Notes: generated by a model from the letters alone, not told the origin. Shown: positions 1 through 9,133, counted from the stretch's first letter. The stretch: DNA of 64,000 nt from Rhodococcus triatomae BKS 15-14 (GCA_000341795.1 AODO01000062.1:1-64000); one strand, 5' to 3'. Numbers and translations are program-made.

Positions 1-222
1 GCCGGTGTCGACATCCTCCTGCTGTGCGGTCGAACCCGTTCCCGGCAGTGCGGGGAACCGGAGCGCCGTGAACATGTTGCCCGTCTCCTGGTACCGGACC
101 GGCGCGGACGTCGCCGACGGCTCGGCACTCGCGACGCCGATGCCGGAGAGCGCGGCACCGGTGGCGATCAGGGCAGCCGAGGCGACGGCGGCCCGGAAAT
201 GGCGCGACTGTGAAACATGCAA
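1..222 (-). CDS. N-terminal part of a secreted protein, cut by the window edge
   Basis: Only the first 74 codons are present; the gene runs off position 1. I chose a TTG start at 222 because GGAG lies 8 nt upstream and no ATG or GTG is available in this frame. The N-terminus is basic (SQSRHFR), followed by an Ala/Gly/Leu-rich hydrophobic stretch ending ASA at about residue 35, so it is a Sec-type signal peptide with probable signal peptidase I cleavage. The mature part begins EPSATSAPVRYQETG and is not recognised. The function is unknown; export is the only supported inference. Confidence 0.6.
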   Translation of the reverse strand, partial: MHVSQSRHFRAAVASAALIATGAALSGIGVASAEPSATSAPVRYQETGNMFTALRFPALPGTGSTAQQEDVDTG

Positions 223-496
223 GACTCTGACTCCAAGATTCGGCCGGGAACATGGGCCCGGCCACCGAAGGGTGTGTCGTGAGCGTTATCAGGGGGAGCT
301 CGCCCGCCCTCGGGGATCACCGCCACGCACCAATAAGGTCACGACCAGGTAACGCGCCGTGATGAAGATTTTTCAACCGATCGTGACGAGCACCACGTTG
401 ACAACGTAAAAATGACTCAGATCACAGTTGCTGAGAATTCGCCCTTCACAGTCCCGAACGCGACTCATGCACTTCCGTCGCCGCCGCGGCCCAGCG

Positions 497-517
497 GGAC
501 ACTTCTGTACAGTGTCC
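497..517. promoter_or_regulatory. Inverted repeat, possible operator
   Basis: The arms GGACACT and AGTGTCC are perfectly complementary and separated by 7 nt. TACAGT inside the dyad resembles a -10 hexamer on the plus strand, but no good -35 is visible. The regulator is unknown. Confidence 0.35.
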
Positions 518-734
518 AATTTCCGCGAGAGTACTGCGCAAACAGAGCCCTGTAGTGCGCGAACAGTGCGGAGGCCCTGACTCTCCCCCTGTCCCCCGTT
601 CACCGTCGAACTGCCACGGCCTCCCGTGTTCCCCACGGCATAGCCGACCAGCACGCCACTCCGACGGCGGCGTCGAGACGCGTGAACAGACCGGCTGGCA
701 CGTGTCCCACGCAACATGCGCGCCCGACATCGCG

Positions 735-783
735 CCGTGACCTTTTCCGGTCACGGAGAACGCTCGGGTAACGGTCCGTGACC
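735..783. promoter_or_regulatory. Overlapping GTGACC/GGTCAC inverted and direct repeats
   Basis: CCGTGACC (735-742) can pair with GGTCACGG (749-756), or that second element can pair with TCCGTGACC further down (775-783). GTAAC and GTGAC also form a short direct repeat at 768-782. This may be a response-regulator site or alternative RNA hairpins in a long leader of the VTC operon. No regulator can be assigned from the sequence. Confidence 0.3.
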
Positions 784-970
784 ATCCGATGCGCGGAGGC
801 TCCGACGCCGAGCCCGAATCCCGGGGCCGTCCCGGCCCCTGGTCCGGCCGGGCATCCGATCGATTCCCAGCCAACTGCCAGGCAGGCCCAACCCCATCAC
901 CAGGCAAACGAAGTGTGCTGACGAGGTAATCGCGAGATGTACGGGAACCGACAGAAGGGAAACCTGGGCG

Positions 971-1900
971 ATGGGACTGTTCGACCGCTTCCGCAGCCGC
1001 TCACCAGAGGGCAGGCACCGGACGGAGGACGTCGCCGGCGAACCGGGACCCGCTTCGCCGGCCAGTGGCTGTCAGCAGACCGCGAGCAAGCTGCACGCGT
1101 TCAACCGCTACGAGATCAAGTACGTCGTCGACGAGATGAAGGTCCCGGAGTTGCGGCGCGAACTGGCTGCTCGGATGGACACCGATCCGTTCTCGCCGCA
1201 CGGCGGATACCCGGTGACCTCGCTGTACTACGACAGCCCCGATCTCCGGTTCTACTGGGAGAAGATCGAGGGCCTCAAGTTCCGGCGCAAGCTCCGGCTC
1301 CGGCTGTACGGACTGCCCGAGGAGTGCACCGACGAGACGTCGGTGCAGATCGAGATCAAGCAGCGGGTCAATCGCGTCACCCAGAAGCGCCGCATCGCGC
1401 TGCCGTACGCCGTGGCACAGCGCTGGCTCAACGGCCGCGAGGAGATCGAGTGCGATCCCGGCCAGCGCGCGTTCGTGAACGAGGTGACCACGCTCATCGG
1501 CAACCTCGACCTGAGGCCCACCGTCACCACCGGATACCTCCGCGAGGCGTTCGTCGGCACGGAGGCCGACCTGGGACTGCGGGTGACGATCGACCACAAG
1601 GTGCACGGCCGCGACCGGGACTTCCATTTCGCGTCCGGGGCCGAGAACCGCTTCGTCATTCCCCCGAAGCTGGCGATCGTCGAGCTCAAGGCGAACGAGC
1701 GGGTCCCGTACTGGGCAACCGATCTCACTGCGCGCCTGAACATGTCGGTGATCCGCGTCTCGAAGTACTGCCAGTCGGTCGAGGCGTTCGGGATGGCACC
1801 ACGCTCCCGACTGGGGGCACCCGAGCTGGTACTGCCCACCGGGTACGACGATCGGGCGCCCACCTGCGTGCTCGACACCCAGGCCCGCGTTGCCGGCTGA
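971..1900 (+). CDS. VTC-domain (polyphosphate polymerase-like) protein
   Basis: The 309-residue protein is homologous to the catalytic VTC tunnel domain that makes polyphosphate from ATP in yeast Vtc4. The domain starts at FNRYEIKY (about residue 44). It carries the expected basic strands KFRRKLRLRLYG (103-114), EIKQRVNRVTQKRR (128-141) and the acidic/basic VELK near residue 238. There is no membrane segment. GAAGGGAAA upstream of ATG 971 supports the start. It is the first gene of a three-gene unit with DUF4956 and CotH genes, a combination found together in diverse bacteria. Whether the bacterial protein makes polyphosphate is not shown; the true substrate may be linked to the neighbouring CotH kinase. 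Confidence 0.85.
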   Translation: MGLFDRFRSRSPEGRHRTEDVAGEPGPASPASGCQQTASKLHAFNRYEIKYVVDEMKVPELRRELAARMDTDPFSPHGGYPVTSLYYDSPDLRFYWEKIEGLKFRRKLRLRLYGLPEECTDETSVQIEIKQRVNRVTQKRRIALPYAVAQRWLNGREEIECDPGQRAFVNEVTTLIGNLDLRPTVTTGYLREAFVGTEADLGLRVTIDHKVHGRDRDFHFASGAENRFVIPPKLAIVELKANERVPYWATDLTARLNMSVIRVSKYCQSVEAFGMAPRSRLGAPELVLPTGYDDRAPTCVLDTQARVAG

Positions 1901-1958
1901 CACCTTCCCAACTCTCCTTGTTCCCTGCGTAATTCACGAGAATCAAGACAGGAAACCC

Positions 1959-2636
1959 ATGAATTTCGACCTGCAGGACCTCAGCGGGACCTTCAGTACC
2001 TTCGACATCATCGTGTCGTTGTCACTGTCGTTCGTGTTGTCCGCGATCATCGGCTGGGTCTACCGGTACACCCACAAGAACGTCTCCTACAGTCAGTCCT
2101 ACGTGCAGACGCTGGTGATGGTCGGCATGGTCATCTCGCTGATCATGCTGGTCGTCGGATCGAACATCGCGCGCGCATTCGCACTCGTCGGCGCACTGTC
2201 TGTGGTGCGATTCCGCAACGCCATCAAGGAAACCCGTGACGTCGGCTTCATCTTCCTGGTGATGGCGATCGGCATGACGACAGGCACGAGATTCTATCTG
2301 CTGGCGATCGCCGCGACCGTCGCGATCTGCCTGGTGCTGCTGATCATGAACAAGTTCAGCTGGTTCAAGCTCGACGTCCAGCGTCAGGTCGTGAAGGTTC
2401 AGGTCCCGCCCGAGCCGGAGTACGCCGCACTCGTCGAAGACGTCCTGATCCAGTACTGCACCGAATTCGAGCTCGTGTCGACCGAAGCGGTTCGAGCCGG
2501 AGCGCTGAACGAGCTGTACTACACCGCCCAGCTGAAGAAGGGCAAGAAGTCCACCGAACTGATCTCCGCACTCGGCGCGGTCAACACCGGACAACGTGTC
2601 ACCGTCCTGACCGGGTACGACCAGACGGACCTCTGA
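1959..2636 (+). CDS. DUF4956 integral membrane protein
   Basis: A 225-residue protein starting at ATG 1959, with AGGAAA 5 nt upstream; longer upstream frames lack a ribosome-binding site. Four hydrophobic segments occupy about residues 12-34, 48-68, 72-86 and 98-130. A cytosolic-looking C-terminal domain (VQRQVVKVQVPPEPEY onward) follows. This is the DUF4956 layout: membrane domain, then a ferredoxin-like domain. Its stop overlaps the ATG of the CotH gene (TGATG), so the two are probably translationally coupled. Function is unknown; its constant pairing with VTC and CotH proteins suggests a membrane partner of the same pathway. Confidence 0.85.
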   Translation: MNFDLQDLSGTFSTFDIIVSLSLSFVLSAIIGWVYRYTHKNVSYSQSYVQTLVMVGMVISLIMLVVGSNIARAFALVGALSVVRFRNAIKETRDVGFIFLVMAIGMTTGTRFYLLAIAATVAICLVLLIMNKFSWFKLDVQRQVVKVQVPPEPEYAALVEDVLIQYCTEFELVSTEAVRAGALNELYYTAQLKKGKKSTELISALGAVNTGQRVTVLTGYDQTDL

Positions 2637-4243
2637 TGCATCCGACGAACATCTCCGGTCCACCTCCCCGAAGCAGGCTACGACACAGGATTCCGACGTC
2701 GCTGCGTCAGCACTGGAAGCTGCTGGCGGTGTTCGTCGCGTTCATGACAATCATGGCCACCGTCTTCGGGGCAACCCGAATCCGACCCCAGATCACCGGC
2801 GACGCCACGATCATCGCCTCGGAGATCACCGACAACATCAGCGGCACGGTGGACCTGTTCGACGACTCGGTCTCGCACGAGGTGTCGCTGGACATCACCG
2901 ACGCCGAATACAACGACATGATCACCACGTTCCAGAAGACCGGCGAGAAGAAGTGGGTCACAGCCGACCTCACGATCGACGGCACCTTCGTCAACGACGT
3001 CTCGGTTCGGCTGAAGGGCAATTCCACCCTCATGGGCGTGCGCGGAGACAACGCGATGCCCGGCGGTGAGGGATCCCAGCCGCCGGAAGGAATGGAACTC
3101 CCCAAGGGCATGGAGATGCCCGAGGGCATGGGCCCGATGGGCGGAATGTCACAGGCGTCGGAGGACGACCCGACCTCGCTGCCGTTGCTCATCAGCTTCG
3201 ACGAGAACGAATCCGGCCGCGCCTACCAGGGATTGACGGAGATCTCGATCCGGCCCGGTTCCCCGGTTCTGGGCGAGGCGATGTCCCTCTCGTTGACCGC
3301 GGAAACGGACCAGGCCTCGCAGCGCTACACCTACGCCGTGTACTCGGTCAACGGCAGTGCCACCACCACCCGGTTGCTGCTCGAACACCCCGACGACCTC
3401 TACGCGAACACGCTGTTCGACTCCGACGGCTATCTCTACAAGGCCGATGCGAATTCGCGATTCGAGTACGTCGGCGACGACCAGTCCGCCTACGCCGACC
3501 AGTTCACACAGATCAACGCCGTCGACAACGGGAATCTGCAGCCGATCATCAGCTTTTTGAAGTGGCTCGACTCCGCGAGCGACGAGGAGTTCGACGCGCA
3601 TCTCGCCGACCGGGTCGACGTCGACTCGTTCGCCGACTACCTGGCGACGCAGAACCTGCTCGTCAACGGGGACGACATGAGCGGTCCGGGCCAGAACTAC
3701 TACCTCTGGTACGACCTCGACACCACGAAGTTCACCGTGGTCTCCTGGGACCTGAACCTCGCGATGCAGGGCGATGCGACCACCGGTCCGCACGACTCGG
3801 TGTCGATGGGCATGCCGGGAGGCGGCGGTCGCGGAGGGCCCGGCGCCGCGACCGAGGGCAACACCGCAACCGCACCCGAGGGCATGACGTTGCCCGAGGG
3901 CATGACACCGCCGGGCGGTGCCGGCGCCGGCGAGGCCGAAGGCACCCGGGACGGCCCGACCCGGGGCCCCGGAATGGCAAGCGGCGGACCGCAGATGTCC
4001 AACGAGCTCAAGACCCGGTTCCTCGAATCGGACGCCTTCACCGCCGTGTACGACGAGGCCTACTGGCACCTCTTCGAACGGATCTACGCCGGCGGCCTCG
4101 CATCCGAAATCCTCGACCGACTCGCCGAGACCGTCCCGGTCTCCGACGGGCTCACCGCCGAGGACCTGCAGTCGAGCATCGACGACATGCGCACCTGGAT
4201 CGACCGGCGCACCTCGGCGCTGGCGGACCAGCGCACCGCCTGA
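2636..4243 (+). CDS. CotH-family protein kinase, membrane-anchored, with Met-rich inserts
   Basis: A 535-residue protein. Residues about 25-50 form one transmembrane or signal-anchor segment; the rest appears extracytoplasmic. The CotH kinase-like fold is indicated by the early motif VSVRLKGNST and, from about residue 343, by NGDDMSG..NYYLWYDL...VVSWDLNLAM, which carries the Asp/Asn residues used for metal and ATP in Bacillus CotH. Two low-complexity inserts break the fold: residues about 141-172 with PEGM/PKGM/MPEGM repeats, and about 391-455, which is Gly/Pro/Met-rich with PEGM repeats. The start overlaps the DUF4956 stop. Possible substrates are secreted proteins; the Met clusters could bind copper or simply be a flexible linker. 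Confidence 0.85.
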   Translation: MHPTNISGPPPRSRLRHRIPTSLRQHWKLLAVFVAFMTIMATVFGATRIRPQITGDATIIASEITDNISGTVDLFDDSVSHEVSLDITDAEYNDMITTFQKTGEKKWVTADLTIDGTFVNDVSVRLKGNSTLMGVRGDNAMPGGEGSQPPEGMELPKGMEMPEGMGPMGGMSQASEDDPTSLPLLISFDENESGRAYQGLTEISIRPGSPVLGEAMSLSLTAETDQASQRYTYAVYSVNGSATTTRLLLEHPDDLYANTLFDSDGYLYKADANSRFEYVGDDQSAYADQFTQINAVDNGNLQPIISFLKWLDSASDEEFDAHLADRVDVDSFADYLATQNLLVNGDDMSGPGQNYYLWYDLDTTKFTVVSWDLNLAMQGDATTGPHDSVSMGMPGGGGRGGPGAATEGNTATAPEGMTLPEGMTPPGGAGAGEAEGTRDGPTRGPGMASGGPQMSNELKTRFLESDAFTAVYDEAYWHLFERIYAGGLASEILDRLAETVPVSDGLTAEDLQSSIDDMRTWIDRRTSALADQRTA

Positions 4244-4262
4244 TCCGCGGCGGGAACGGCGC

Positions 4263-4298
4263 CCCGCCGCCCGGCCGTCGCGACGCCCGGGCGGCGGG
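4263..4298. terminator. GC-rich hairpin between convergent genes
   Basis: CCCGCCGCCCGG and CCCGGGCGGCGGG form a stem around an 11-nt loop, directly between the CotH stop and the end of the aldo/keto reductase. No clear U-tract is present. Confidence 0.55.
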
Positions 4299-4306
4299 AT
4301 CCCGTG

Positions 4307-5302
4307 TCACTCCCTGCCGAGCGAGACCCACGTCGGATCGGCGGCACGGGCCCCGACGGTGATCGCGGCGAGCTCGTCGAGCCGGGACACCTGGTCCGCC
4401 GTCAGATCGAGGTCGAGCGCGGCGGCGTTCTCGGTCACCCGGTTCGCGAACCGAGTCCCGGGAATGGACACCACCGGCAGCCCGAACTGGCGGCCCTTCG
4501 CGTCCAGCCACGCGAGGACCACCTGCGCCGCCGTGGCCTCCGCCTCCCGCGCGACGTCCTCGACCACGTCGAGGACCTTCGCGTTGCCCGCCAGCGCCTC
4601 GTCCGTGAACCGGGGGAAACGTCGACGCAGGTCCGATTCGCCGAGCGTGGCCGGGTCGTACGTCCCCGTCAGGTACCCGCGCCCCACCGGCGAGTACGGG
4701 ACGAAGCCGATGCCCAGTTCGGCTGCGGCGGGCACGACGTGGCGCTCGACGTCGCGGCTCCACACACTCCACTCGCTCTGGATCGCGGCGATCGGATGGA
4801 CGGCGTGCGCGCGGCGCAGCTCGTCGCCGGTCGCCTCGGACAGTCCGATGTGCCGCACCTTGCCCGCGGCGACCAGTTCCGCGATCGCGCCGACGGTGTC
4901 CTCGACAGGGACGTTCGGGTCGACGCGGTGCAGGTAGTAGAGGTCGACGCTGTCGACGCCGAGGCGCTGCAGCGACGCGTCCAGGAACCCGGCGACGTGT
5001 TCGGGGCGACCGTCGATACCGCGTTGCCCGGCGGCGATGTTGCCGACGAGGCCGAACTTGGTTGCCAGCTGCACCTCGTCGCGCCGGGTGCGCAGCACCT
5101 CGCCGACGGCCCGCTCGCTGGCGCCGTCGCCGTACACGTTGGCCGTGTCGAGAAAGGTGATGCCGATGTCGATCGCGTGATGCAGGGTGGCGAGCGCTTC
5201 GGCCGGATCGACCGGCCCGTAGACGGGTGCCACCGACATGGCGCCGTATCCCTGAGCGCTGACGTCGAGGCCGGGTGCGAGTGTGGTGCTGCGAACGGTC
5301 AT
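4307..5302 (-). CDS. Aldo/keto reductase
   Basis: 331 residues, the full length for this superfamily. The catalytic tetrad is visible: Asp52 and Tyr57 (LDTANVYGDG), Lys82 (TKFG) and His125 (YYLHRVD). The strand-7/8 NADPH-binding region follows, with IPGTRFANRVTENAAALDL. The family reduces carbonyls with NADPH in the cytoplasm; the substrate cannot be read from the sequence. It stands alone, downstream of fadA2 but separated from it by an 18-bp terminator hairpin. ATG 5302 has only a weak ribosome-binding site. Confidence 0.9.
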   Translation of the reverse strand: MTVRSTTLAPGLDVSAQGYGAMSVAPVYGPVDPAEALATLHHAIDIGITFLDTANVYGDGASERAVGEVLRTRRDEVQLATKFGLVGNIAAGQRGIDGRPEHVAGFLDASLQRLGVDSVDLYYLHRVDPNVPVEDTVGAIAELVAAGKVRHIGLSEATGDELRRAHAVHPIAAIQSEWSVWSRDVERHVVPAAAELGIGFVPYSPVGRGYLTGTYDPATLGESDLRRRFPRFTDEALAGNAKVLDVVEDVAREAEATAAQVVLAWLDAKGRQFGLPVVSIPGTRFANRVTENAAALDLDLTADQVSRLDELAAITVGARAADPTWVSLGRE

Positions 5303-5331
5303 GTCCGCATTCTCGTCCGGCAGGGAAAACG

Positions 5332-5370
5332 ACGCACGGCCTGGAATCAGTGTGATTCCAGGCCGTGCGT
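5332..5370 (-). terminator. Terminator after fadA2
   Basis: A perfect 18-bp stem (ACGCACGGCCTGGAATCA and its complement) with a GTG loop lies just past the fadA2 stop. Confidence 0.85.
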
Positions 5371-5383
5371 GGTGCGGTCTCCC

Positions 5384-6709
5384 CTACCGCTCGATGATGG
5401 CCGTGACGCCCTGGCCACCCGCCGCGCAGATGGAGATCAGACCGCGGCCGGAGCCCTTCTCCGCCAGCATCTTCGCGAGCGACGCCACGATGCGTCCACC
5501 GGTCGCCGCGAACGGATGTCCAGCCGCCAGCGACGACCCGTTGACATTGAGTTTGCTGCGGTCGATCTTGCCGAGCGCAGCGTCGAGACCCAGACGCTCC
5601 TTGCAGTACTCGTCGGATTCCCACGCCTGCAGGGTCGCGAGCACCACCGACGCGAACGCCTCGTGGATCTCGTAGTAGTCGAAGTCCTGCAACGTGAGTC
5701 CGTTGCGGGCGAGCAGGCGCGGCACCGCGTAGGTCGGAGCCATGAGCAGGCCGTCGGGGCCGTGCACGTAGTCGACTGCCGCGGTCTCCGAGTCGACCAG
5801 GTGCGCGAGCACCGGCAGGTTCCGCTGCTGCGCCCACTCGTCGGTGGACAGCAGGACCGCGGATGCACCGTCCGTCAGCGGGGTGGAGTTGCCCGCCGTC
5901 ATCGTCGCGTCGCCGAGCTTGGTACCGAACACCGGCTTGAGGGTGGCCAGCTTCTCGACGGTGGAGCCGGGACGCAGGTTGTCGTCGCGGGTGAGGCCGA
6001 GGAACGGGGTCACCAGATCGTCGAAGAAGCCGCGGTCGTACGCGGCGGCCATGTTCTTGTGGCTCGCGGCCGCGAGTTCGTCCTGGTCCTCACGGCGGAC
6101 ACCGAACTCCTTGGCGGTGATCGCGGCGTGGTCGCCCATCGACAGGCCGGTGCGGGGCTCGCCGTTGCGCGGGATCTCGATGCCGACCATCGACGGCCGG
6201 ACGTGGCCGAGCAGCTTGACCCGGTCGCCGGTGGTGCGGGCGCGGTTGACGGAGAGGAGGAATTCGCGCAGTTCGTTGTTCACCCCGATCGGGGCGTCCG
6301 AGGTGGTGTCCGTGCCGCCACCGATGCCGGCGTCGATGCGGCCCGACGCGATCGCGTCGCCGACCGCGACGATCGACTGCAGGCCGGTGCCACAGGCCTG
6401 CTGCAGGTCGTAGGCGGGGGTGTACGGGCTGAGGGCGCTTCCGAGCACGGACTCCCGGATCAGGTTGAAGTCCCGGCTGTGCTTGAGAACGGCGCCACCG
6501 ACCACGAGCCCGAGCTGCTCGCCCTGCAGGTTGAACCGGCTGACCAAGCCGTCCAGGGTGGCGGTGAACATGTCCTGGTTGGATGCCTGGGCGTACGCCT
6601 TGTCGGAGCGCGCGAAGGGGATCCGGTTGCCGCCGACGATGGCGACGGGACGCAACTGACGACCGGTCGCTGCGGCCGGCTTCTTGGTGGTGCGCGCTCT
6701 GGGGGTCAC
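5384..6709 (-). CDS. fadA2: Acetyl-CoA acyltransferase (thiolase) FadA2
   Basis: 441 residues from GTG 6709 (GGAGA 5 nt upstream), matching the 440-residue M. tuberculosis FadA2 (Rv0243). The upstream ATG at 6763 is less likely. The thiolase nucleophile Cys106 lies in [10 protein letters not shown]; the C-terminal half has GHPFAATG (active-site His) and [10 protein letters not shown] (second Cys). It cleaves 3-ketoacyl-CoA, or condenses acetyl units, in fatty-acid metabolism. It is divergent from fabG4-htdX, as in mycobacteria, with a shared TetR-type palindrome in the gap. Confidence 0.95.
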   Translation of the reverse strand: MTPRARTTKKPAAATGRQLRPVAIVGGNRIPFARSDKAYAQASNQDMFTATLDGLVSRFNLQGEQLGLVVGGAVLKHSRDFNLIRESVLGSALSPYTPAYDLQQACGTGLQSIVAVGDAIASGRIDAGIGGGTDTTSDAPIGVNNELREFLLSVNRARTTGDRVKLLGHVRPSMVGIEIPRNGEPRTGLSMGDHAAITAKEFGVRREDQDELAAASHKNMAAAYDRGFFDDLVTPFLGLTRDDNLRPGSTVEKLATLKPVFGTKLGDATMTAGNSTPLTDGASAVLLSTDEWAQQRNLPVLAHLVDSETAAVDYVHGPDGLLMAPTYAVPRLLARNGLTLQDFDYYEIHEAFASVVLATLQAWESDEYCKERLGLDAALGKIDRSKLNVNGSSLAAGHPFAATGGRIVASLAKMLAEKGSGRGLISICAAGGQGVTAIIER

Positions 6710-6764
6710 GGTGTCTCCATCTGGACGAGGTCTCCAAGTCGGCGTTTCCTGCCTCGACACCAAA

Positions 6765-6780
6765 CTTACTTCAGAGTAAG
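6765..6780. promoter_or_regulatory. TetR-type operator in the fadA2/fabG4 divergent promoter
   Basis: CTTACTTCAGAGTAAG has 6-bp perfect arms. The same arms recur as a perfect 16-bp palindrome (CTTACTCTAGAGTAAG) before the TetR gene at 9780. It lies 55 nt before fadA2 and 60 nt before fabG4. Confidence 0.8.
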
Positions 6781-6840
6781 TTATTTTGTCGACACCGCAT
6801 CCGCCCCGGATGCACGAACACGCGACGAAGAAGGTGGACC

Positions 6841-8187
6841 GTGGCAGCCAGCAAGGGCGCTCCCGACCTCTACTCCCAGTTCCTCAACTCCGCGCCGGGC
6901 GCATTCATCGCCAAGCAGGCCGGGCTGCCGCAGCCGGAGAACCTCCGTCGATACAAGGCCGGCGAGCCCGCCCTCGCCGGACCGATCCTCATCGGCGGCA
7001 ACGGCCGGCTCGTCGAGCCGCTGCGTGCACTGCTCTCCGACTACGCACTCGCCGCGCCCCACGACGACCGTTACGGCGCACTCGTCTTCGACGCCACCGG
7101 CATCACCCAGGTCACCGAACTGGTCGCGCTGTTCGAGTTCTTCCAGCCCGTCATCCGCAAGCTCGCCCCGTCCGCCCGCGTCGTCGTCCTCGGCACCACC
7201 CCCGACCAGACGTCGAGCATCGACGAGCACATCGCCCAGCGCGGACTCGAGGGCTTCACCCGCAGCGTCGGCAAGGAGGTCCAGCGCGGGGCCACCGCTC
7301 AGCTCGTCTACGTCTCCCCCGATGCGCCCACCGGGCTCTCCGGTGTCGAGTCCACCCTGCGCTTCCTGCTCTCGGCGAAGTCGGCGTTCGTCTCCGGCCA
7401 GGTCATCCGCATCGGCGCCGCCGACGCCACCGCCCCCGCCTCCTGGGACAAGCCGCTCGACGGCAAGGTCGCCGTCGTGACCGGCGCCGCCCGCGGCATC
7501 GGCGCCACCATCGCCGAGGTGCTCTCCCGCGACGGCGCGCACGTCGTCTGCGCGGACATCCCGGCCGCGGGCGAGGCCCTGTCCGAGACCGCGAACAAGG
7601 TCGGCGGCACCTCGCTGGCGCTCGACGTCACCGCCGACGACGCCGCGGAGAAGCTCGCCACCCACCTGCTCGAGCGGCACGGCGGCGCGGACATCATCGT
7701 CCACAATGCGGGCATCACCCGCGACAAGCTGCTCGCCAACATGGACGAGTCACGCTGGAACATGGTGATCGGAGTGAACCTGCTTGCGCCGCAGCGGATC
7801 ACCGACCACCTCGTGGCCAAGGGCGCCCTCAGGAGCGGCGGCCGCGTCGTGGACGTCTCGTCCATCGCCGGCATCGCCGGCAACCGCGGCCAGACCAACT
7901 ACGGCACCTCCAAGGCGGGGGTCATCGGCCTCGTCCAGGCCACCGCACCGGTCCTCGCCGAGAAGGACATCACCATCAACGCCGTCGCGCCCGGCTTCAT
8001 CGAGACCGCGATGACCGCCGCGATCCCGTTCGCCACCCGTGAGGCCGGTCGCCGGATGTCGTCGCTGCTGCAGGGCGGGCAGACCGTCGACGTCGCCGAG
8101 ACCGTCGCCTGGTTCGCGAACCCGGCGTCGAGCGCCGTCACCGGTCAGATCGTCCGCGTCTGCGGCCAGTCCCTGATCGGCGCCTGA
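6841..8187 (+). CDS. fabG4: 3-oxoacyl-ACP/CoA reductase FabG4 (high-molecular-weight FabG)
   Basis: 448 residues from GTG 6841, with GAAGAAGG about 7 nt upstream; M. tuberculosis FabG4 (Rv0242c) is 454 residues. The N-terminal ~200 residues are the flavodoxin-like extra domain of HMwFabG proteins. From about residue 208 comes an SDR domain with TGAARGIG (cofactor loop), NAGIT, catalytic Ser in [10 protein letters not shown] and YGTSK (Tyr-x3-Lys). It reduces 3-ketoacyl thioesters, with NADH in the mycobacterial enzyme. The stop overlaps htdX by one base, so ketoreductase and dehydratase are made together. Confidence 0.95.
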   Translation: MAASKGAPDLYSQFLNSAPGAFIAKQAGLPQPENLRRYKAGEPALAGPILIGGNGRLVEPLRALLSDYALAAPHDDRYGALVFDATGITQVTELVALFEFFQPVIRKLAPSARVVVLGTTPDQTSSIDEHIAQRGLEGFTRSVGKEVQRGATAQLVYVSPDAPTGLSGVESTLRFLLSAKSAFVSGQVIRIGAADATAPASWDKPLDGKVAVVTGAARGIGATIAEVLSRDGAHVVCADIPAAGEALSETANKVGGTSLALDVTADDAAEKLATHLLERHGGADIIVHNAGITRDKLLANMDESRWNMVIGVNLLAPQRITDHLVAKGALRSGGRVVDVSSIAGIAGNRGQTNYGTSKAGVIGLVQATAPVLAEKDITINAVAPGFIETAMTAAIPFATREAGRRMSSLLQGGQTVDVAETVAWFANPASSAVTGQIVRVCGQSLIGA

Positions 8188-9053
8188 TGACCGGCCGCAT
8201 CGTGGAGGTCGACAAGGCCCCGAGCACGCTGAGCATCTACGCCAAGGCCGCGCTCGGCGCGCTCCCCGTGGTCGGGAAGTCCGGTGTCGGGAAGTCCCTG
8301 CCCGACTCGACCCTCGTCGTGCGCGGGACGCGGGTCGACACCGAGAACCTGGCCGCGTACGCCCGGGTGTGCGGGCTGCGGTTCGGCGACACCCTGCCAC
8401 TGACCTACCCGTTCACTCTCGTGTTCCCGACGGTCATGCAGGTGATGGTGTCGAACGAGTTCCCTTTCCCCGCAATCGGTTCCGTTCACATCGAGAACGT
8501 CATCGAACGGACGCGGCCGATCTCGGTGTCGGAGCCGCTCGATCTCGCCGTGCACGCCGAGAACCTGCGGCCGCATCCGAAGGGCACCCAGGTCGACTTC
8601 GTCAGCGAGATCAGTGTCGGGCGGGAACTGGTGTGGCGTCAGGTCAGCACGTTCCTGAAGATGCATCCCACCGACGCACCGAAGGAACCGCGTACCGAAC
8701 GCGTCGACGAGGTTCCTCCGCCGCCGACGACGACGCTGCGCGTCGATCAGAAGGCGATCAGCCGGTACGCGGCCGTTTCCGGCGACCGCAACCCGATCCA
8801 CGTCTCGTCGCTGGGCGCCAAGGCATTCGGGTTCCCGCGCACCATCGCGCACGGAATGTGGAGTGCGGCCGCGGTGCTCGGCGTCGTCGAGGGGCGCATC
8901 CCCGACGCCGTCACGTACAGCGTGAAGTTCGGCAAGCCGGTGGTCCTGCCGGCCACGGTCAACGTCTACGCCGACGCCGCGGACGCGGGCTGGGACCTCG
9001 CCCTGCGGCACCCGAAGAAGGGATACCCGCACCTCACCGCCACCCTGCGCTGA
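8187..9053 (+). CDS. htdX: (R)-3-hydroxyacyl thioester dehydratase HtdX, MaoC-like
   Basis: 288 residues with a double hotdog layout. The C-terminal half carries the hydratase-2 motif: SGDRNPIHVS, then GFPRTIAHGM, with Asp/Asn/His catalytic residues. It is syntenic with Rv0241c. It dehydrates 3-hydroxyacyl thioesters after FabG4 reduction, so with fadA2 the locus encodes three consecutive steps of a fatty-acid cycle. The ATG overlaps the fabG4 stop (TGATG). It is followed by a strong hairpin. Confidence 0.92.
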   Translation: MTGRIVEVDKAPSTLSIYAKAALGALPVVGKSGVGKSLPDSTLVVRGTRVDTENLAAYARVCGLRFGDTLPLTYPFTLVFPTVMQVMVSNEFPFPAIGSVHIENVIERTRPISVSEPLDLAVHAENLRPHPKGTQVDFVSEISVGRELVWRQVSTFLKMHPTDAPKEPRTERVDEVPPPPTTTLRVDQKAISRYAAVSGDRNPIHVSSLGAKAFGFPRTIAHGMWSAAAVLGVVEGRIPDAVTYSVKFGKPVVLPATVNVYADAADAGWDLALRHPKKGYPHLTATLR

Positions 9054-9074
9054 CCCCACCACCTCTACCCCCGG

Positions 9075-9123
9075 GGTGAGGGGAACCCTCGACCGGTCTG
9101 ACCGGGCGAGGGTTCCCCTCACC
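9075..9123. terminator. Repeated hairpin, bidirectional terminator, copy 1
   Basis: GGTGAGGGGAACCCTCG pairs over 17 bp with its complement, and the loop contains a further CCGGT/ACCGG stem around CTG. It lies between the convergent htdX and TetR genes. A close relative, with the same arms and the same CGGTCTGACCG core, lies at 33855-33905. Confidence 0.8.
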
Positions 9124-9133
9124 GGGGGCGGCG

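Larger units (their letters stand above)
223..970. other. Gene-free intergenic region with several dyads
   Basis: About 750 bases separate the truncated secreted gene from the VTC gene. Open frames here lack ribosome-binding sites and recognisable protein features. The 355-470 part is visibly more A+T-rich than its surroundings. Symmetric or repeated motifs seen: a perfect 13-bp palindrome at 395-407, a 7+7+7 dyad at 497-517, two 14-base near-identical direct repeats 21 nt apart (532-545 and 553-566), and overlapping GTGACC/GGTCAC elements at 735-783. It is likely a regulatory region for one or both flanking units. Confidence 0.5.

Noticed and set aside
398-403. TTGACA as a -35 promoter element
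   Set aside because: It lies inside a perfect 13-bp palindrome and no acceptable -10 occurs 16-19 nt downstream on the plus strand.
373-907. Open frames on both strands in the first intergenic region
   Set aside because: No ribosome-binding site, composition unlike neighbours (Arg/Ser/Cys-rich shadow type), no recognisable motif.
4304-7480. Very long plus-strand open frame over the aldo/keto reductase and fadA2
   Set aside because: Low-complexity Arg/Val/Gly shadow; the minus-strand enzymes have all catalytic residues.
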